Shown here: positions 1-7,830 of the stretch, piece by piece | How positions within the stretch are numbered: position 1 is the stretch's first letter | Layout of the letters: every line of letters starts with the position of its first letter | DNA from: DAOTTX01 sp034437515 | Lineage (GTDB): Bacteria > Chloroflexota > Anaerolineae > Aggregatilineales > Phototrophicaceae | Direction: 5' to 3' | Assembly: GCA_034437515.1 (NCBI GenBank) | Contig: DAOTTX010000176.1 | Coordinates: 1 to 42,630, forward strand | Length of the DNA: 42,630 bases | Notes under the pieces: generated by a model | Seen by the model: the letters and a program-made list of their open reading frames with translations, nothing else | Told to the model about the DNA's origin: nothing | Database searches by the model: none | Position numbers and translations under genes: made by a program

Positions 1-149
1 TCCCGGTCTACCGCATAGATAGCGGCGTCCTCAGGCAGCAGTGTGGCAAGTGCGCGGGTGAAGTTGCCTCGCCCCGCGCCGAACTCCGCCCAGATGCTAC
101 CCTCGCTGACACCGTCTTTAATTAATGTGACCATCTCTTCGTGTGTCAT
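1..149 (-). CDS. SAM-dependent methyltransferase, N-terminal fragment (cut by window edge)
   Basis: The reverse strand reads from an ATG at 149 off the left edge of the window, giving about 49 residues. Residues 19-30 contain WAEFGAGRGNFT, a class I methyltransferase motif I (the E-x-G-x-G-x-G SAM-binding loop), and the fragment ends near AIYAVDR, the acidic end of the next strand. An AAGGA ribosome-binding site lies about 8 bases before the ATG. The start fits a short methyltransferase of the type 11/25 families. The substrate cannot be told because the rest lies outside the window. It is divergent from the TPR gene at 215. Confidence 0.75.
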   Translation of the reverse strand, partial: MTHEEMVTLIKDGVSEGSIWAEFGAGRGNFTRALATLLPEDAAIYAVDR

Positions 150-214
150 CGTGTGCCGTCCTTTTTGCTTGTCGCTGAAACTTATGTTAGATTTATTGAA
201 TTAAGTAACAATGA

Positions 215-1861
215 ATGCCTTCCCGGTACAAAAGAATAGTTACGACGATGCTGAACACGCAGACCTTCCAGAAAGCACAGCAGCGCTTTGCTGTTCATTA
301 TTTAGATCGATTAAAAGCTATCAATGCGATCTATGCCACCGACCACGCCACCGCCCTGCACACGCTCGAACGCGACATCGCACAAATCCAACATGGGCAA
401 GGTTGGGCAGCGGAAAATAACGCGCACCGATTGTGTAGCGACTTCGCCGCCGCCGCCGGTATCCTTTTCGAGCTGCGGCTTTCCCCAAAAGAGCAGATTA
501 GCTGGTCGCGGGACGCGCTCCACGCGGCACAGCAGCAAACCGACCTCGCCAGCGAAAGCCTTCATCTGCGACAGATGGCGGACGCGCATCACCGCCTGAG
601 TGATTACGCCCACGCCCTTGATCTCTACGAACAGGCACGCGAACTTGCCGTCGATCACGGGCCATTGTCGGATTTCACACATATCCTGCTCGGCATGGGG
701 CGCACCATCGCCACCACCGGCGACTACAATGAGGCTCGCGCCCTGCTTGATGAGGCGCTTTCCATCGCCGGGGAGATCAGCGACGATTATCTGATGGCGC
801 AGGTGCTTAACGAACTCGGTGACCTCGACCGTGCCACCAACAACTTTGAGTCCTCACGAACTTACCATAAAGACGCGCTCTCACTCTACGAACGGCTGAA
901 CGACCGCCAACAGACCGCCGTGACGCTTAATAAGCTCGGTGAGGCGTATTTCGCGTCAGGCGCGTACTCGGATGCCTACGAATACTACCGAGAAGCCCTG
1001 CAAATCAGTGAGATGCTCGGCTACCGTCAGGGTGTGGCAAGTAGTTCGATCAATCTGGCTTATCTCCACCTCGAAGCCGGTGATTACGACGATGCGCATC
1101 AGGCGGCGACACGGGCACTCAAGGTCTGGCGACGGCTGGGCGAACGGCGTCAGCTCGCGATCACGTTCTCGCTGTTGGGGAGTGTCGCGGACTACACCGG
1201 ACGTATCGAGCAAGCGCACGACTACTATCATCAATCTCTGGTGATCTGTCAGGAGACGGGCGACCTGCCCGGTGAGGCATTCTCGTTGGCGAACCTGGGC
1301 AGCGCCGCCCTATCGCAGAATGACCTGGAAGCGGGTCAGGATTATTACACCCGTGCCTACAACGTCTACAAGACCCTTGAGGATGCCTGGGGCATCGCCA
1401 TGTGTGGCGCAGAACTCGGCAACATCTGCTTACGCGCCGGGGACTACGCCGCCGCCGAACCTTACTATCATGAGGCGCTCGATTTATGCCGCCAATTCGA
1501 TGACCCACGCGGGACGGTCTTGGCGCTGTGCGGTCTAAGTCGTGTGCTGATGAAAACCCGACGTTTTGAGGCTGCCCGCCAGCATCTACGTGAGGCGTTG
1601 GTCATCGCCCAAAAGGTACAAGCGATTTTGTTCATCCTGCGTGTGCTCGTCGATATTGCCGGTCTACTGCACTACAGCGGTGAAGATCACGCCGAGGCAT
1701 TACGTCTACTGACCATCGCCAACGGGCACCCCGCCGCCTCGGACTCGATCAAACGTGCGGTGGTGCTGGTGCTCGACTCGATGCGATCTCAAGGCTTCGA
1801 TGTCGATTCCGCACCACCCACACCGAACGAAATCGACATTGAGCAGTTCACATGGATGTGA
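215..1861 (+). CDS. TPR-repeat protein (cytoplasmic)
   Basis: A 548-residue protein made largely of tetratricopeptide repeats from about residue 85 to 500, with recurring A-x-x-x-Y/L-x-x-A-L helices such as ALDLYEQARELA, SRTYHKDALSLYERLND and AYEYYREALQISEMLG. The repeats are close to 40 residues, as in the TPR_12 type often attached to bacterial signalling proteins. There is no signal peptide or membrane helix, so a cytoplasmic scaffold or partner-binding role is inferred. The start at 215 has no clear ribosome-binding site; an in-frame ATG at 248 (MLNTQTF) is a credible alternative. It resembles the TPR tail of the kinase at 7831, but no catalytic domain is visible. Confidence 0.85.
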   Translation: MPSRYKRIVTTMLNTQTFQKAQQRFAVHYLDRLKAINAIYATDHATALHTLERDIAQIQHGQGWAAENNAHRLCSDFAAAAGILFELRLSPKEQISWSRDALHAAQQQTDLASESLHLRQMADAHHRLSDYAHALDLYEQARELAVDHGPLSDFTHILLGMGRTIATTGDYNEARALLDEALSIAGEISDDYLMAQVLNELGDLDRATNNFESSRTYHKDALSLYERLNDRQQTAVTLNKLGEAYFASGAYSDAYEYYREALQISEMLGYRQGVASSSINLAYLHLEAGDYDDAHQAATRALKVWRRLGERRQLAITFSLLGSVADYTGRIEQAHDYYHQSLVICQETGDLPGEAFSLANLGSAALSQNDLEAGQDYYTRAYNVYKTLEDAWGIAMCGAELGNICLRAGDYAAAEPYYHEALDLCRQFDDPRGTVLALCGLSRVLMKTRRFEAARQHLREALVIAQKVQAILFILRVLVDIAGLLHYSGEDHAEALRLLTIANGHPAASDSIKRAVVLVLDSMRSQGFDVDSAPPTPNEIDIEQFTWM

Positions 1862-1980
1862 AACCTCAATCGCTGAAATCCATGTGGACGAAACAAACCA
1901 CTGTATCACTTTGTCGTCAATCAATTTAAAATTAACCTACAGTAACACGACAAATTAAATTTCAGGAGCACACCCCCAAA

Positions 1981-3141
1981 ATGTATTACAAGCAATTGGG
2001 CGAGATCCCGCACAAGCGACACACACGGTTCCGCAAACCGGATGGCACCCTCTATCGCGAGGAGGTCATGGGGTTGGAGGGCTTTCACGGTATTCAATCG
2101 CTGTTGTACCATCACTTTTTGCCACCGCGAGTCAAGCACACGGAATATCTGGGCGCGGCGAAACCGGAATACACCGAGTTCGGCGCACTGCGTCACCGTG
2201 CCTTCACCACGCAGAACATCCCCGCCGGGGGTGACCCGGTGCAAGCTCGGCGTGTGCTGCTGGGCAACAACGATGTCACGATGGGCGTGAGCCGGTCTAC
2301 CGAGAAGATGGACTATTTCTATCGCAACGCGCAGGCTTACGAAGTGTGGTTCGTCCACGAAGGGACGGGTACGCTCTACACGCAGTTCGGCACGCTGGCC
2401 TTTGAACCCGGTGACTACATCATCATTCCGTTTGGCACCACCTGGCAGATGCACCCCGACGGTGAAGCGCGGTTCTTCGTGGTCGAGTCACCGTCGCAGA
2501 TCGAGCCACCCAAGCGTTACCTGAACAAGTTTGGTCAGTTTTTAGAACATTCACCCTACTGTGAGCGTGACATCCGCACGCCGGAATACGTCGAGCCGAA
2601 CACCACGCAGGGTGAGTTCGAGGTGCGCGTCAAAGCACGGGACGGGATCAGTCGTCATATTCTCGACCATCACCCGCATGATGTGGTCGGCTGGGACGGG
2701 CAACTTTACCCCTGGATCTTCAACGTGCGTGATTTCGAGCCGATCACCGGGCGCATCCACCAACCGCCACCCGTTCACCAGACCTTCCAGGGGTGGAACT
2801 TCGTGGTATGCAGTTTTGTACCACGTCTGTTCGACTATCACCCGGAAGGCATCCCTGCGCCGTATAACCACAGCAACGTCAACAGCGACGAGGTGCTTTA
2901 CTACTGTGACGGGAACTTCATGTCCCGCAAGGGGATCGATAAGTATGACATCACGTTGCATCCGTCGGGCATCCCGCATGGGCCACAACCGGGCGCGACC
3001 GAGGCCAGCATCGGCGTGGAGAAAACCGAAGAACTCGCCGTGATGGTGGACACGTTCAATCCGTTGCACGTCGCCGTTGACGCGCAGGAATTCGAAAAGC
3101 CGGAGTACATGGCCTCCTGGATGGAAGGCGACGGGCTGTAA
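1981..3141 (+). CDS. hmgA: Homogentisate 1,2-dioxygenase-like cupin
   Basis: A 386-residue protein that resembles the homogentisate 1,2-dioxygenase family, non-haem iron enzymes that open the ring of homogentisate to maleylacetoacetate in tyrosine and phenylalanine breakdown. An N-terminal cupin contains GTLYTQFGTLAFEPGDYIII. The C-terminal half carries YNHSNVNSDE (His297, acidic residues 303/304) and HPSGIPHGP (His327, His333), which match the positions of the family's iron ligands; the His297 to His333 spacing of 36 equals that in the human enzyme. An AGGAG site at 1964-1968 precedes the ATG. No fumarylacetoacetase or maleylacetoacetate isomerase is adjacent, so the gene stands alone. The family assignment is fairly sure; the exact substrate is inferred. 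Confidence 0.75.
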   Translation: MYYKQLGEIPHKRHTRFRKPDGTLYREEVMGLEGFHGIQSLLYHHFLPPRVKHTEYLGAAKPEYTEFGALRHRAFTTQNIPAGGDPVQARRVLLGNNDVTMGVSRSTEKMDYFYRNAQAYEVWFVHEGTGTLYTQFGTLAFEPGDYIIIPFGTTWQMHPDGEARFFVVESPSQIEPPKRYLNKFGQFLEHSPYCERDIRTPEYVEPNTTQGEFEVRVKARDGISRHILDHHPHDVVGWDGQLYPWIFNVRDFEPITGRIHQPPPVHQTFQGWNFVVCSFVPRLFDYHPEGIPAPYNHSNVNSDEVLYYCDGNFMSRKGIDKYDITLHPSGIPHGPQPGATEASIGVEKTEELAVMVDTFNPLHVAVDAQEFEKPEYMASWMEGDGL

Positions 3142-3324
3142 TCGCATCGCTTGTTGCTGCCGCCGCCCGTTCCGGCGCGACGGAGAAGGTGGCATTTTGG
3201 CGGTATCGATGAAGCGTCTTTCCCGCGGGAACGCAATATGGCAAACGGCGATTTTCAATATCCGGCGAACTTTTGTACACTCAGTGTTCATTGTTTGCCG
3301 TATTGAAATCGTATTTGAGAAACC

Positions 3325-4416
3325 ATGACCGACCTGCCGCTTAATCAGATCAGCCAGGGGGATTGCGTCGAGGTGCTGCGCGACCTGCCCGGCGCGTCCG
3401 TTGACCTCGTCTTCGCCGACCCGCCTTACAACCTACAACTGCGGGATGACCTCACCCGACCGGATCAAACATACGTCGATGCGGTCGATGACGGGTGGGA
3501 TCAGATCGGCACGTTTGCGGATTACGACGCCTTCACGGTCGCGTGGCTGCAAGAGGCCCACCGTGTGATGAAAGACGACGCTACGCTGTGGGTGATCGGC
3601 TCGTATCATAATATCTTTCGTGTAGGAAAGATCATGATGGATCTCGGCTTCTGGGTGCTTAACGATGTCATCTGGCATAAGGTCAATCCAATGCCGAATT
3701 TCCGTGGCATGCGCTTTACCAACGCAACGGAAACGCTCATCTGGGCGCGGAAATCCGAGACACAGAAGCAGTATACATTCAATTATCACGCGATGAAGCA
3801 TCTCAATGAGGGTAAGCAGATGCAGAATGTCTGGCATATCCCGCTGTGCCGGGGCGCGGAACGCATCAACATCGATGGCAAGAAAGCACACTCCACGCAA
3901 AAGCCGGAGGCGTTGCTCTACCGGGTGATTCTGGCGTCCAGCGATCCCGGTGACGTGATTCTGGATCCGTTCTTTGGCACAGGGACGACCGGCGCGGTCG
4001 CAAAAAAGCTCGGACGGCATTTCATCGGCATCGAGCGTGAGGCGAGTTACATCGAGGTCGCCCGCCGCCGCATCGACTCGGTCTCACCGGCGACGACCGA
4101 CCGAACCGCACTCGAAACCCCATCACGGCGTAAGCTGCCGCGTGTGGCTTTCGCACAACTGGTGGAAACTGGCTATTTGCAAGTGGAGGATCCGCTTTAC
4201 GCTGCCGACCGTGTCCATACCGGCATCGTCCGGGCGGATGGACATTTGATTTGTGACGGTGGCGCGTTCACCGGCTCGATCCACAAGACCGCGACACACT
4301 TCAGCGGACGCAACACCAACGGCTGGGATTACTGGCATTACGCCGACGCGGACGATGTGCTGCATTCCATTGACGTGCTGCGGGCACACTACCGTAAGGA
4401 TCACGATCTTGTGTAG
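3325..4416 (+). CDS. ccrM: CcrM-like solitary DNA adenine-N6 methyltransferase (predicted GANTC)
   Basis: A 363-residue beta-class methyltransferase. The catalytic motif DPPY is at residues 32-35 and the SAM-binding motif DPFFGTGTTG at 213-222, so motif IV precedes motif I as in the beta class. From memory it closely resembles Caulobacter CcrM along its whole length (SYHNIFRVG, NPMPNF, TQKPEALLYRVI, HFIGIERE). The C-terminal domain of about 85 residues, with TGSIHK and TNGWDYWH, is the CcrM-type DNA-recognition and dimer domain. CcrM and M.HinfI methylate GANTC; GANTC here is inferred. No restriction endonuclease lies next to it, so it looks solitary and regulatory. A weak hairpin (4425-4440, loop TTTT) follows the stop. 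Confidence 0.9.
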   Translation: MTDLPLNQISQGDCVEVLRDLPGASVDLVFADPPYNLQLRDDLTRPDQTYVDAVDDGWDQIGTFADYDAFTVAWLQEAHRVMKDDATLWVIGSYHNIFRVGKIMMDLGFWVLNDVIWHKVNPMPNFRGMRFTNATETLIWARKSETQKQYTFNYHAMKHLNEGKQMQNVWHIPLCRGAERINIDGKKAHSTQKPEALLYRVILASSDPGDVILDPFFGTGTTGAVAKKLGRHFIGIEREASYIEVARRRIDSVSPATTDRTALETPSRRKLPRVAFAQLVETGYLQVEDPLYAADRVHTGIVRADGHLICDGGAFTGSIHKTATHFSGRNTNGWDYWHYADADDVLHSIDVLRAHYRKDHDLV

Positions 4417-4512
4417 AGATATAAACGACATTTTTGTCGTCCGCCGTGCATCAACTCACAGCAGGGTGGATCGGTACCGCATTAGTCGGGAGTCGGGTTG
4501 GTGCGGTGTCCC

Positions 4513-5469
4513 CTACACCTGTAATACGATTTTGCCCGCGTTGCGATTATCGCGCATGGTGGCGTGTGCCTCTGCGACCTGGTCGAACGGTATCACCTGC
4601 CACACGTTCGGCTTGAGATCGCCGGCCTCGAACAGCGGCAACGCCCACTCACGAAACGCCGCGATCAGTCGGGACTTACGCTCGGTGGTGCGGTTGCGCA
4701 GCGTACTGCCGGAAATGGTCAGGCGTTTTTGCATGATGGTGCCAAAGTTGACCTCTTTGGTCGCGCCGCCCTGCAAGCCGATGAAGACCAGCCGCCCCCA
4801 TTTTTCCAGCACGCGCATGTTGTCATCCCAGTAGGGCGCGCCGACCATTTCCACCACCAGATGCACACCGGGGTATGCCGCCTGGATGCGCTCGACAAAG
4901 TCCTCGGTCTTGTAGTCGATGGTCATATCTGCGCCGTTGGCCTTGCAGATTTCGTGCTTGCCCGCACTGGCAGTGACGATGACCGTCGCGCCGATGGCTT
5001 TGGCGATTTGAATTGCGGCGAGTCCGACTCCGCTGGCCCCGGCGTGGATCAACACACGCTCACCGGCTTGCAAACCACCGATCTCGACCATGTTGCTGTA
5101 GGCGGTCAAAAATGCTTCGGGGATGGCGGCGGCCTGCGTTAGATCGACCGTCGCCGGGACGGGCAGGGCGTGTTCATCAAGGACGAGCGCCTTTTCCGCA
5201 TAGCCCCCACCGCCGACCAGCGCCATCACCGGGTCGCCGATGTCGAAGCCGCGCACACTCGCGCCCATGCCGGTCACTGTGCCGGAAAATTCCAGGCCGA
5301 GTGTCTCCGGTGCGCCTTCGGGTGGTGGATAGTGCCCGGCGACCTGCATCAGATCGGCGCGGTTGAGCGCGGTCGCATGGACGGCGACCAACAATTCGTC
5401 TTTGCCTGGTTCGGGGTCGGGCAGGTCGATGATTGTGGGTTGTTTGTCACGAGCGACGACAGCACGCAT
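4513..5469 (-). CDS. NAD(P)H quinone oxidoreductase, PIG3-type MDR family
   Basis: A 318-residue zinc-independent medium-chain dehydrogenase/reductase. The N-terminal GroES-like half has ATALNRADLMQ and the quinone-reductase signature around HYPPPEG. The Rossmann half carries HAGASGVGLAAIQIAK, the AxxGxxG NADP(H) loop. The usual structural-zinc cysteines are absent. The length and sequence fit the PIG3/TP53I3-type quinone oxidoreductases, which reduce quinones with NADPH in the cytoplasm. It is transcribed leftward, convergent with the methyltransferase at 3325. Its upstream region holds a palindromic repeat element at 5518-5571. The physiological substrate is unknown. Confidence 0.88.
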   Translation of the reverse strand: MRAVVARDKQPTIIDLPDPEPGKDELLVAVHATALNRADLMQVAGHYPPPEGAPETLGLEFSGTVTGMGASVRGFDIGDPVMALVGGGGYAEKALVLDEHALPVPATVDLTQAAAIPEAFLTAYSNMVEIGGLQAGERVLIHAGASGVGLAAIQIAKAIGATVIVTASAGKHEICKANGADMTIDYKTEDFVERIQAAYPGVHLVVEMVGAPYWDDNMRVLEKWGRLVFIGLQGGATKEVNFGTIMQKRLTISGSTLRNRTTERKSRLIAAFREWALPLFEAGDLKPNVWQVIPFDQVAEAHATMRDNRNAGKIVLQV

Positions 5470-5517
5470 AAGGGTTTTCCCTTGACTAATGGACGAATGA
5501 AAAGGAGATCATATACT

Positions 5518-5571
5518 GTAGGGGCGTACCGATGTGTCCGCCTAAGGGCGCACATATAAATGCTCCCCTAC
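5518..5571. repeat. Palindromic intergenic repeat element (REP/MITE-like)
   Basis: A 54-base element bounded by a perfect 7-base inverted repeat: GTAGGGG at 5518-5524 and CCCCTAC at 5565-5571. Inside, ATGTG (5532-5536) pairs with CACAT (5551-5555) and CGCC (5539-5542) pairs with GGCG (5547-5550). The result is a nested hairpin. A related GTAGG...GTG...CTCC pattern occurs at 7693-7720. The element lies between the divergent genes at 5469 and 5709. Mobility or function is inferred only. Confidence 0.55.
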
Positions 5572-5653
5572 GAAATGAGAGCTATTCTGGTCAGTATATC
5601 CATAAAATTTTGTATGTGATTGTAACATGCACGACCGACTTTGAGACTCGCGC

Positions 5654-5659
5654 TATAAT
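5654..5659 (+). promoter_or_regulatory. Candidate -10 box for tsaD
   Basis: A perfect TATAAT lies 50 bases before the tsaD start, in the gap between the divergent oxidoreductase and tsaD. No good -35 match is visible at the expected distance, so this is only a candidate. Confidence 0.35.
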
Positions 5660-5708
5660 AGCCTTAATGCGCGTGGCTGAATGAAACGAAAAAACCAAAG
5701 GACAAATC

Positions 5709-6797
5709 ATGCAAATTCTCGGAATCGAGTCCTCATGTGATGAAACGGCGGCTTCGGTCGTGATCGACGGCAAGTCTATCGCTTCTAACGTGATCGCCTC
5801 GCAGATCGACTTGCACGCGGAATACGGCGGCGTCTACCCGGAACTGGCGTCCCGCGCTCACGTCGAGGCCATCGGCGCGGTGGCGAACCAGGCCGTACAG
5901 GACGCCGGTGTGACCTACGACTCGCTGGACGCCATCGCCGTGACGCAAGGCCCCGGTCTGGTCGGCTCGCTGCTCATCGGCTTGAACTTTGCGAAGGGCA
6001 TCGCGTTGGCAAGTGATGTGCCGCTGGTCGGGGTTAATCATCTGGAAGGCCATGTATATTCGTTGTGGCTGACCAAACCATTTCACGAACCGGAATATCC
6101 GGTGCTGATCCTGATCGTTTCCGGCGGGCATACGGAGTTGTTGCTGATGCGCGGACACGGCGAGTATACACGGTTGGGCGGCACCCTCGACGATGCCGCC
6201 GGCGAAGCGTTCGACAAGGTCGGGCGTTTGCTGGAATTGCCCTTCCCCGGTGGCCCACACATCGAACGTGCCGGTCAGCTTGGCAACGCCGTCGCGTATA
6301 AGTTCCCGCGCCCCAAGCGTGACCGCAGCTACGATTTTAGTTTCTCCGGGTTGAAAACGGCGGTGATGCGAGAGGTCACGGTGCAACCCTCGGCGCAGTC
6401 ACGTAATTCTCGCTCGGTGGATAAGATGTCACAGTTGCGCTCGGATGTCTCCATAAACGACGTCGCCGCCAGCTTCCAGGCCGCGCTGGTGGATACATTA
6501 GTCGAAAAGACCGCCCGCGCCGCCAAAGCCTATCACGTCAGCGAGATCTTCATCGCCGGGGGGGTGAGTGCCAACCAGCAGCTCCGCCAGCAGATGCGCC
6601 GTGAGACTGACCTGCCGGTACGCTACCCGCCGCTGAACTTGTGTACGGACAATGCCGCCATGATCGCCGCCGCCGCGTACTATCGCTATGGCGAGGCCAT
6701 CACAGACGGGACGCTAGAAACCGATTACACGATAGACGTCACCGCCATGTGGCCCCTCACCGAACACACCTACAATCCCGACGAAGACGAGGAATAA
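5709..6797 (+). CDS. tsaD: tRNA N6-adenosine threonylcarbamoyltransferase TsaD
   Basis: A 362-residue ASKHA-fold protein starting MQILGIESSCDETAASVV, the diagnostic opening of TsaD/YgjD. It transfers threonylcarbamoyl to A37 of tRNAs that read ANN codons, working with TsaB, TsaE and TsaC. The metal ligands are visible as HLEGH (His111, His115), matching the E. coli positions, followed by LILIVSGGHTELLL and a C-terminal IAGGVSANQQLR and CTDNAAMIA. It is about 20 residues longer than typical because of a hydrophilic insertion near residues 223-245 (SAQSRNSRSVDKMSQLRSDV) ahead of the VAASFQAALVD helix. An AAAGGA site precedes the ATG. TsaB and TsaE are not in this window. Confidence 0.96.
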   Translation: MQILGIESSCDETAASVVIDGKSIASNVIASQIDLHAEYGGVYPELASRAHVEAIGAVANQAVQDAGVTYDSLDAIAVTQGPGLVGSLLIGLNFAKGIALASDVPLVGVNHLEGHVYSLWLTKPFHEPEYPVLILIVSGGHTELLLMRGHGEYTRLGGTLDDAAGEAFDKVGRLLELPFPGGPHIERAGQLGNAVAYKFPRPKRDRSYDFSFSGLKTAVMREVTVQPSAQSRNSRSVDKMSQLRSDVSINDVAASFQAALVDTLVEKTARAAKAYHVSEIFIAGGVSANQQLRQQMRRETDLPVRYPPLNLCTDNAAMIAAAAYYRYGEAITDGTLETDYTIDVTAMWPLTEHTYNPDEDEE

Positions 6798-6865
6798 TGC
6801 GGCGTTAAACATCCGCTGTTACACTACTGCCGTTATCGAGAAAACCACACAGACAAAGGAAGACG

Positions 6866-7606
6866 ATGGAACTTTATATCATCCGACATGCGCAGTCAGA
6901 GAATAATGCCCTGATGCGAGATCAAACCGACCGCGTCTACGACCCAGACCTGACTGAAGTCGGAGTCAAACAGGCGGAGATGATGGCGAAGTATCTGTCG
7001 GAGACGACCAACGTCGAAGAGTACGTCATGCACAAGTACGACTCCGAGAAGCGCCAGTCCATCATCCCACATCACATTTCGCATCTCTATTGCAGCGCGA
7101 TGCGCCGTTCACTCAAAACCGCCCGTCCGCTTGGTGAGGCACTCGGTTTAACGCCGGAGGTCTGGTTGGAAATCCACGAGCACGGCGGTATCTATCTGGA
7201 AGAGGACGCGGTCGTCACCGGGTACGGCGGCATGACACGCTCGCAGATCCTCAACGAGTTCACCGATTACATCTTGCCGGAAACCGTCACCGAAGAAGGC
7301 TGGTGGAACCCTGCCAACGGTAAAGAGGACTTCTCATTGTGCCAGGCGCGGGCTATCCGTGTGGCGGAGGCGCTGCGCGAACGCTCCAAGCGTAAAGACA
7401 GCCGGGATGACGCGGTCGCGCTGGTCTCGCATGGTGGCTTTATCGACTGTTTAATTAAGGCCATGCTCAACAACATGCCCGCACCCGGCTATTTCCACTG
7501 GCACTACAACACCGCCATCTCACGGTTTGATCTGCTGCCGGACAGCGCGGTACTGGTACGCTATATCAACCGTGTCTCACATTTACCACCGGCACTTGTC
7601 ACTTAG
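6866..7606 (+). CDS. Histidine phosphatase family protein (phosphoglycerate mutase-like)
   Basis: A 246-residue protein that opens MELYIIRHAQSENN, the RHG signature with the phospho-accepting His8 and neighbouring Arg7. The second catalytic histidine is His189 in ALVSHGGF. These mark the histidine phosphatase superfamily, which includes cofactor-dependent phosphoglycerate mutases and broad-range phosphatases. A longer insertion (about residues 45-130) separates the motifs and includes a block HEHGGIYLEED with an acidic residue where the family places its general acid. It follows tsaD by 68 bases with an AAAGGAAG site, so it may share its transcript. The substrate cannot be told from sequence. 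Confidence 0.88.
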   Translation: MELYIIRHAQSENNALMRDQTDRVYDPDLTEVGVKQAEMMAKYLSETTNVEEYVMHKYDSEKRQSIIPHHISHLYCSAMRRSLKTARPLGEALGLTPEVWLEIHEHGGIYLEEDAVVTGYGGMTRSQILNEFTDYILPETVTEEGWWNPANGKEDFSLCQARAIRVAEALRERSKRKDSRDDAVALVSHGGFIDCLIKAMLNNMPAPGYFHWHYNTAISRFDLLPDSAVLVRYINRVSHLPPALVT

Positions 7607-7650
7607 CACATCAGGGCAATCGTATATGACATTTTTGTGCGATCTGTCGT

Positions 7651-7720
7651 GGGCAGACACACCGGTCTGCCCTACAATATCTGCGATGATTCGTAGGAGA
7701 GCACCCGCGTGTGCTCCTCC
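7651..7720. repeat. Two intergenic palindromes of a repeat family
   Basis: GGGCAGAC (7651-7658) pairs with GTCTGCCC (7665-7672) around a 6-base loop. Next, GGAGAGCAC (7696-7704) pairs with GTGCTCCTCC (7711-7720) allowing one bulged base. A CTACAATAT string follows the first palindrome (7672-7680) and recurs at 7768-7776. The second palindrome begins GTAGG like the element at 5518. These occupy the 224-base gap before the kinase gene, which otherwise shows no gene. Confidence 0.45.
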
Positions 7721-7830
7721 TGCCCCAAATGCAATTGCCCTCCGTAGCACATTGAGGCGACTTGCACTACAATATACGATAGTCAAGTAACAGAATATTC
7801 TCATTTTTACATATAATCCGGCAGTAGATA

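Noticed and set aside
2551..3291. A 246-residue reverse frame over the dioxygenase gene
   Set aside because: It is antisense to a gene with clear family motifs and has no RBS; it is a shadow frame.
4425..4440. Hairpin ACGACA-TTTT-TGTCGT as a terminator of the CcrM-like gene
   Set aside because: The stem is only six bases and no T-tract follows, so it was left out of the feature list and mentioned only in the gene entry.
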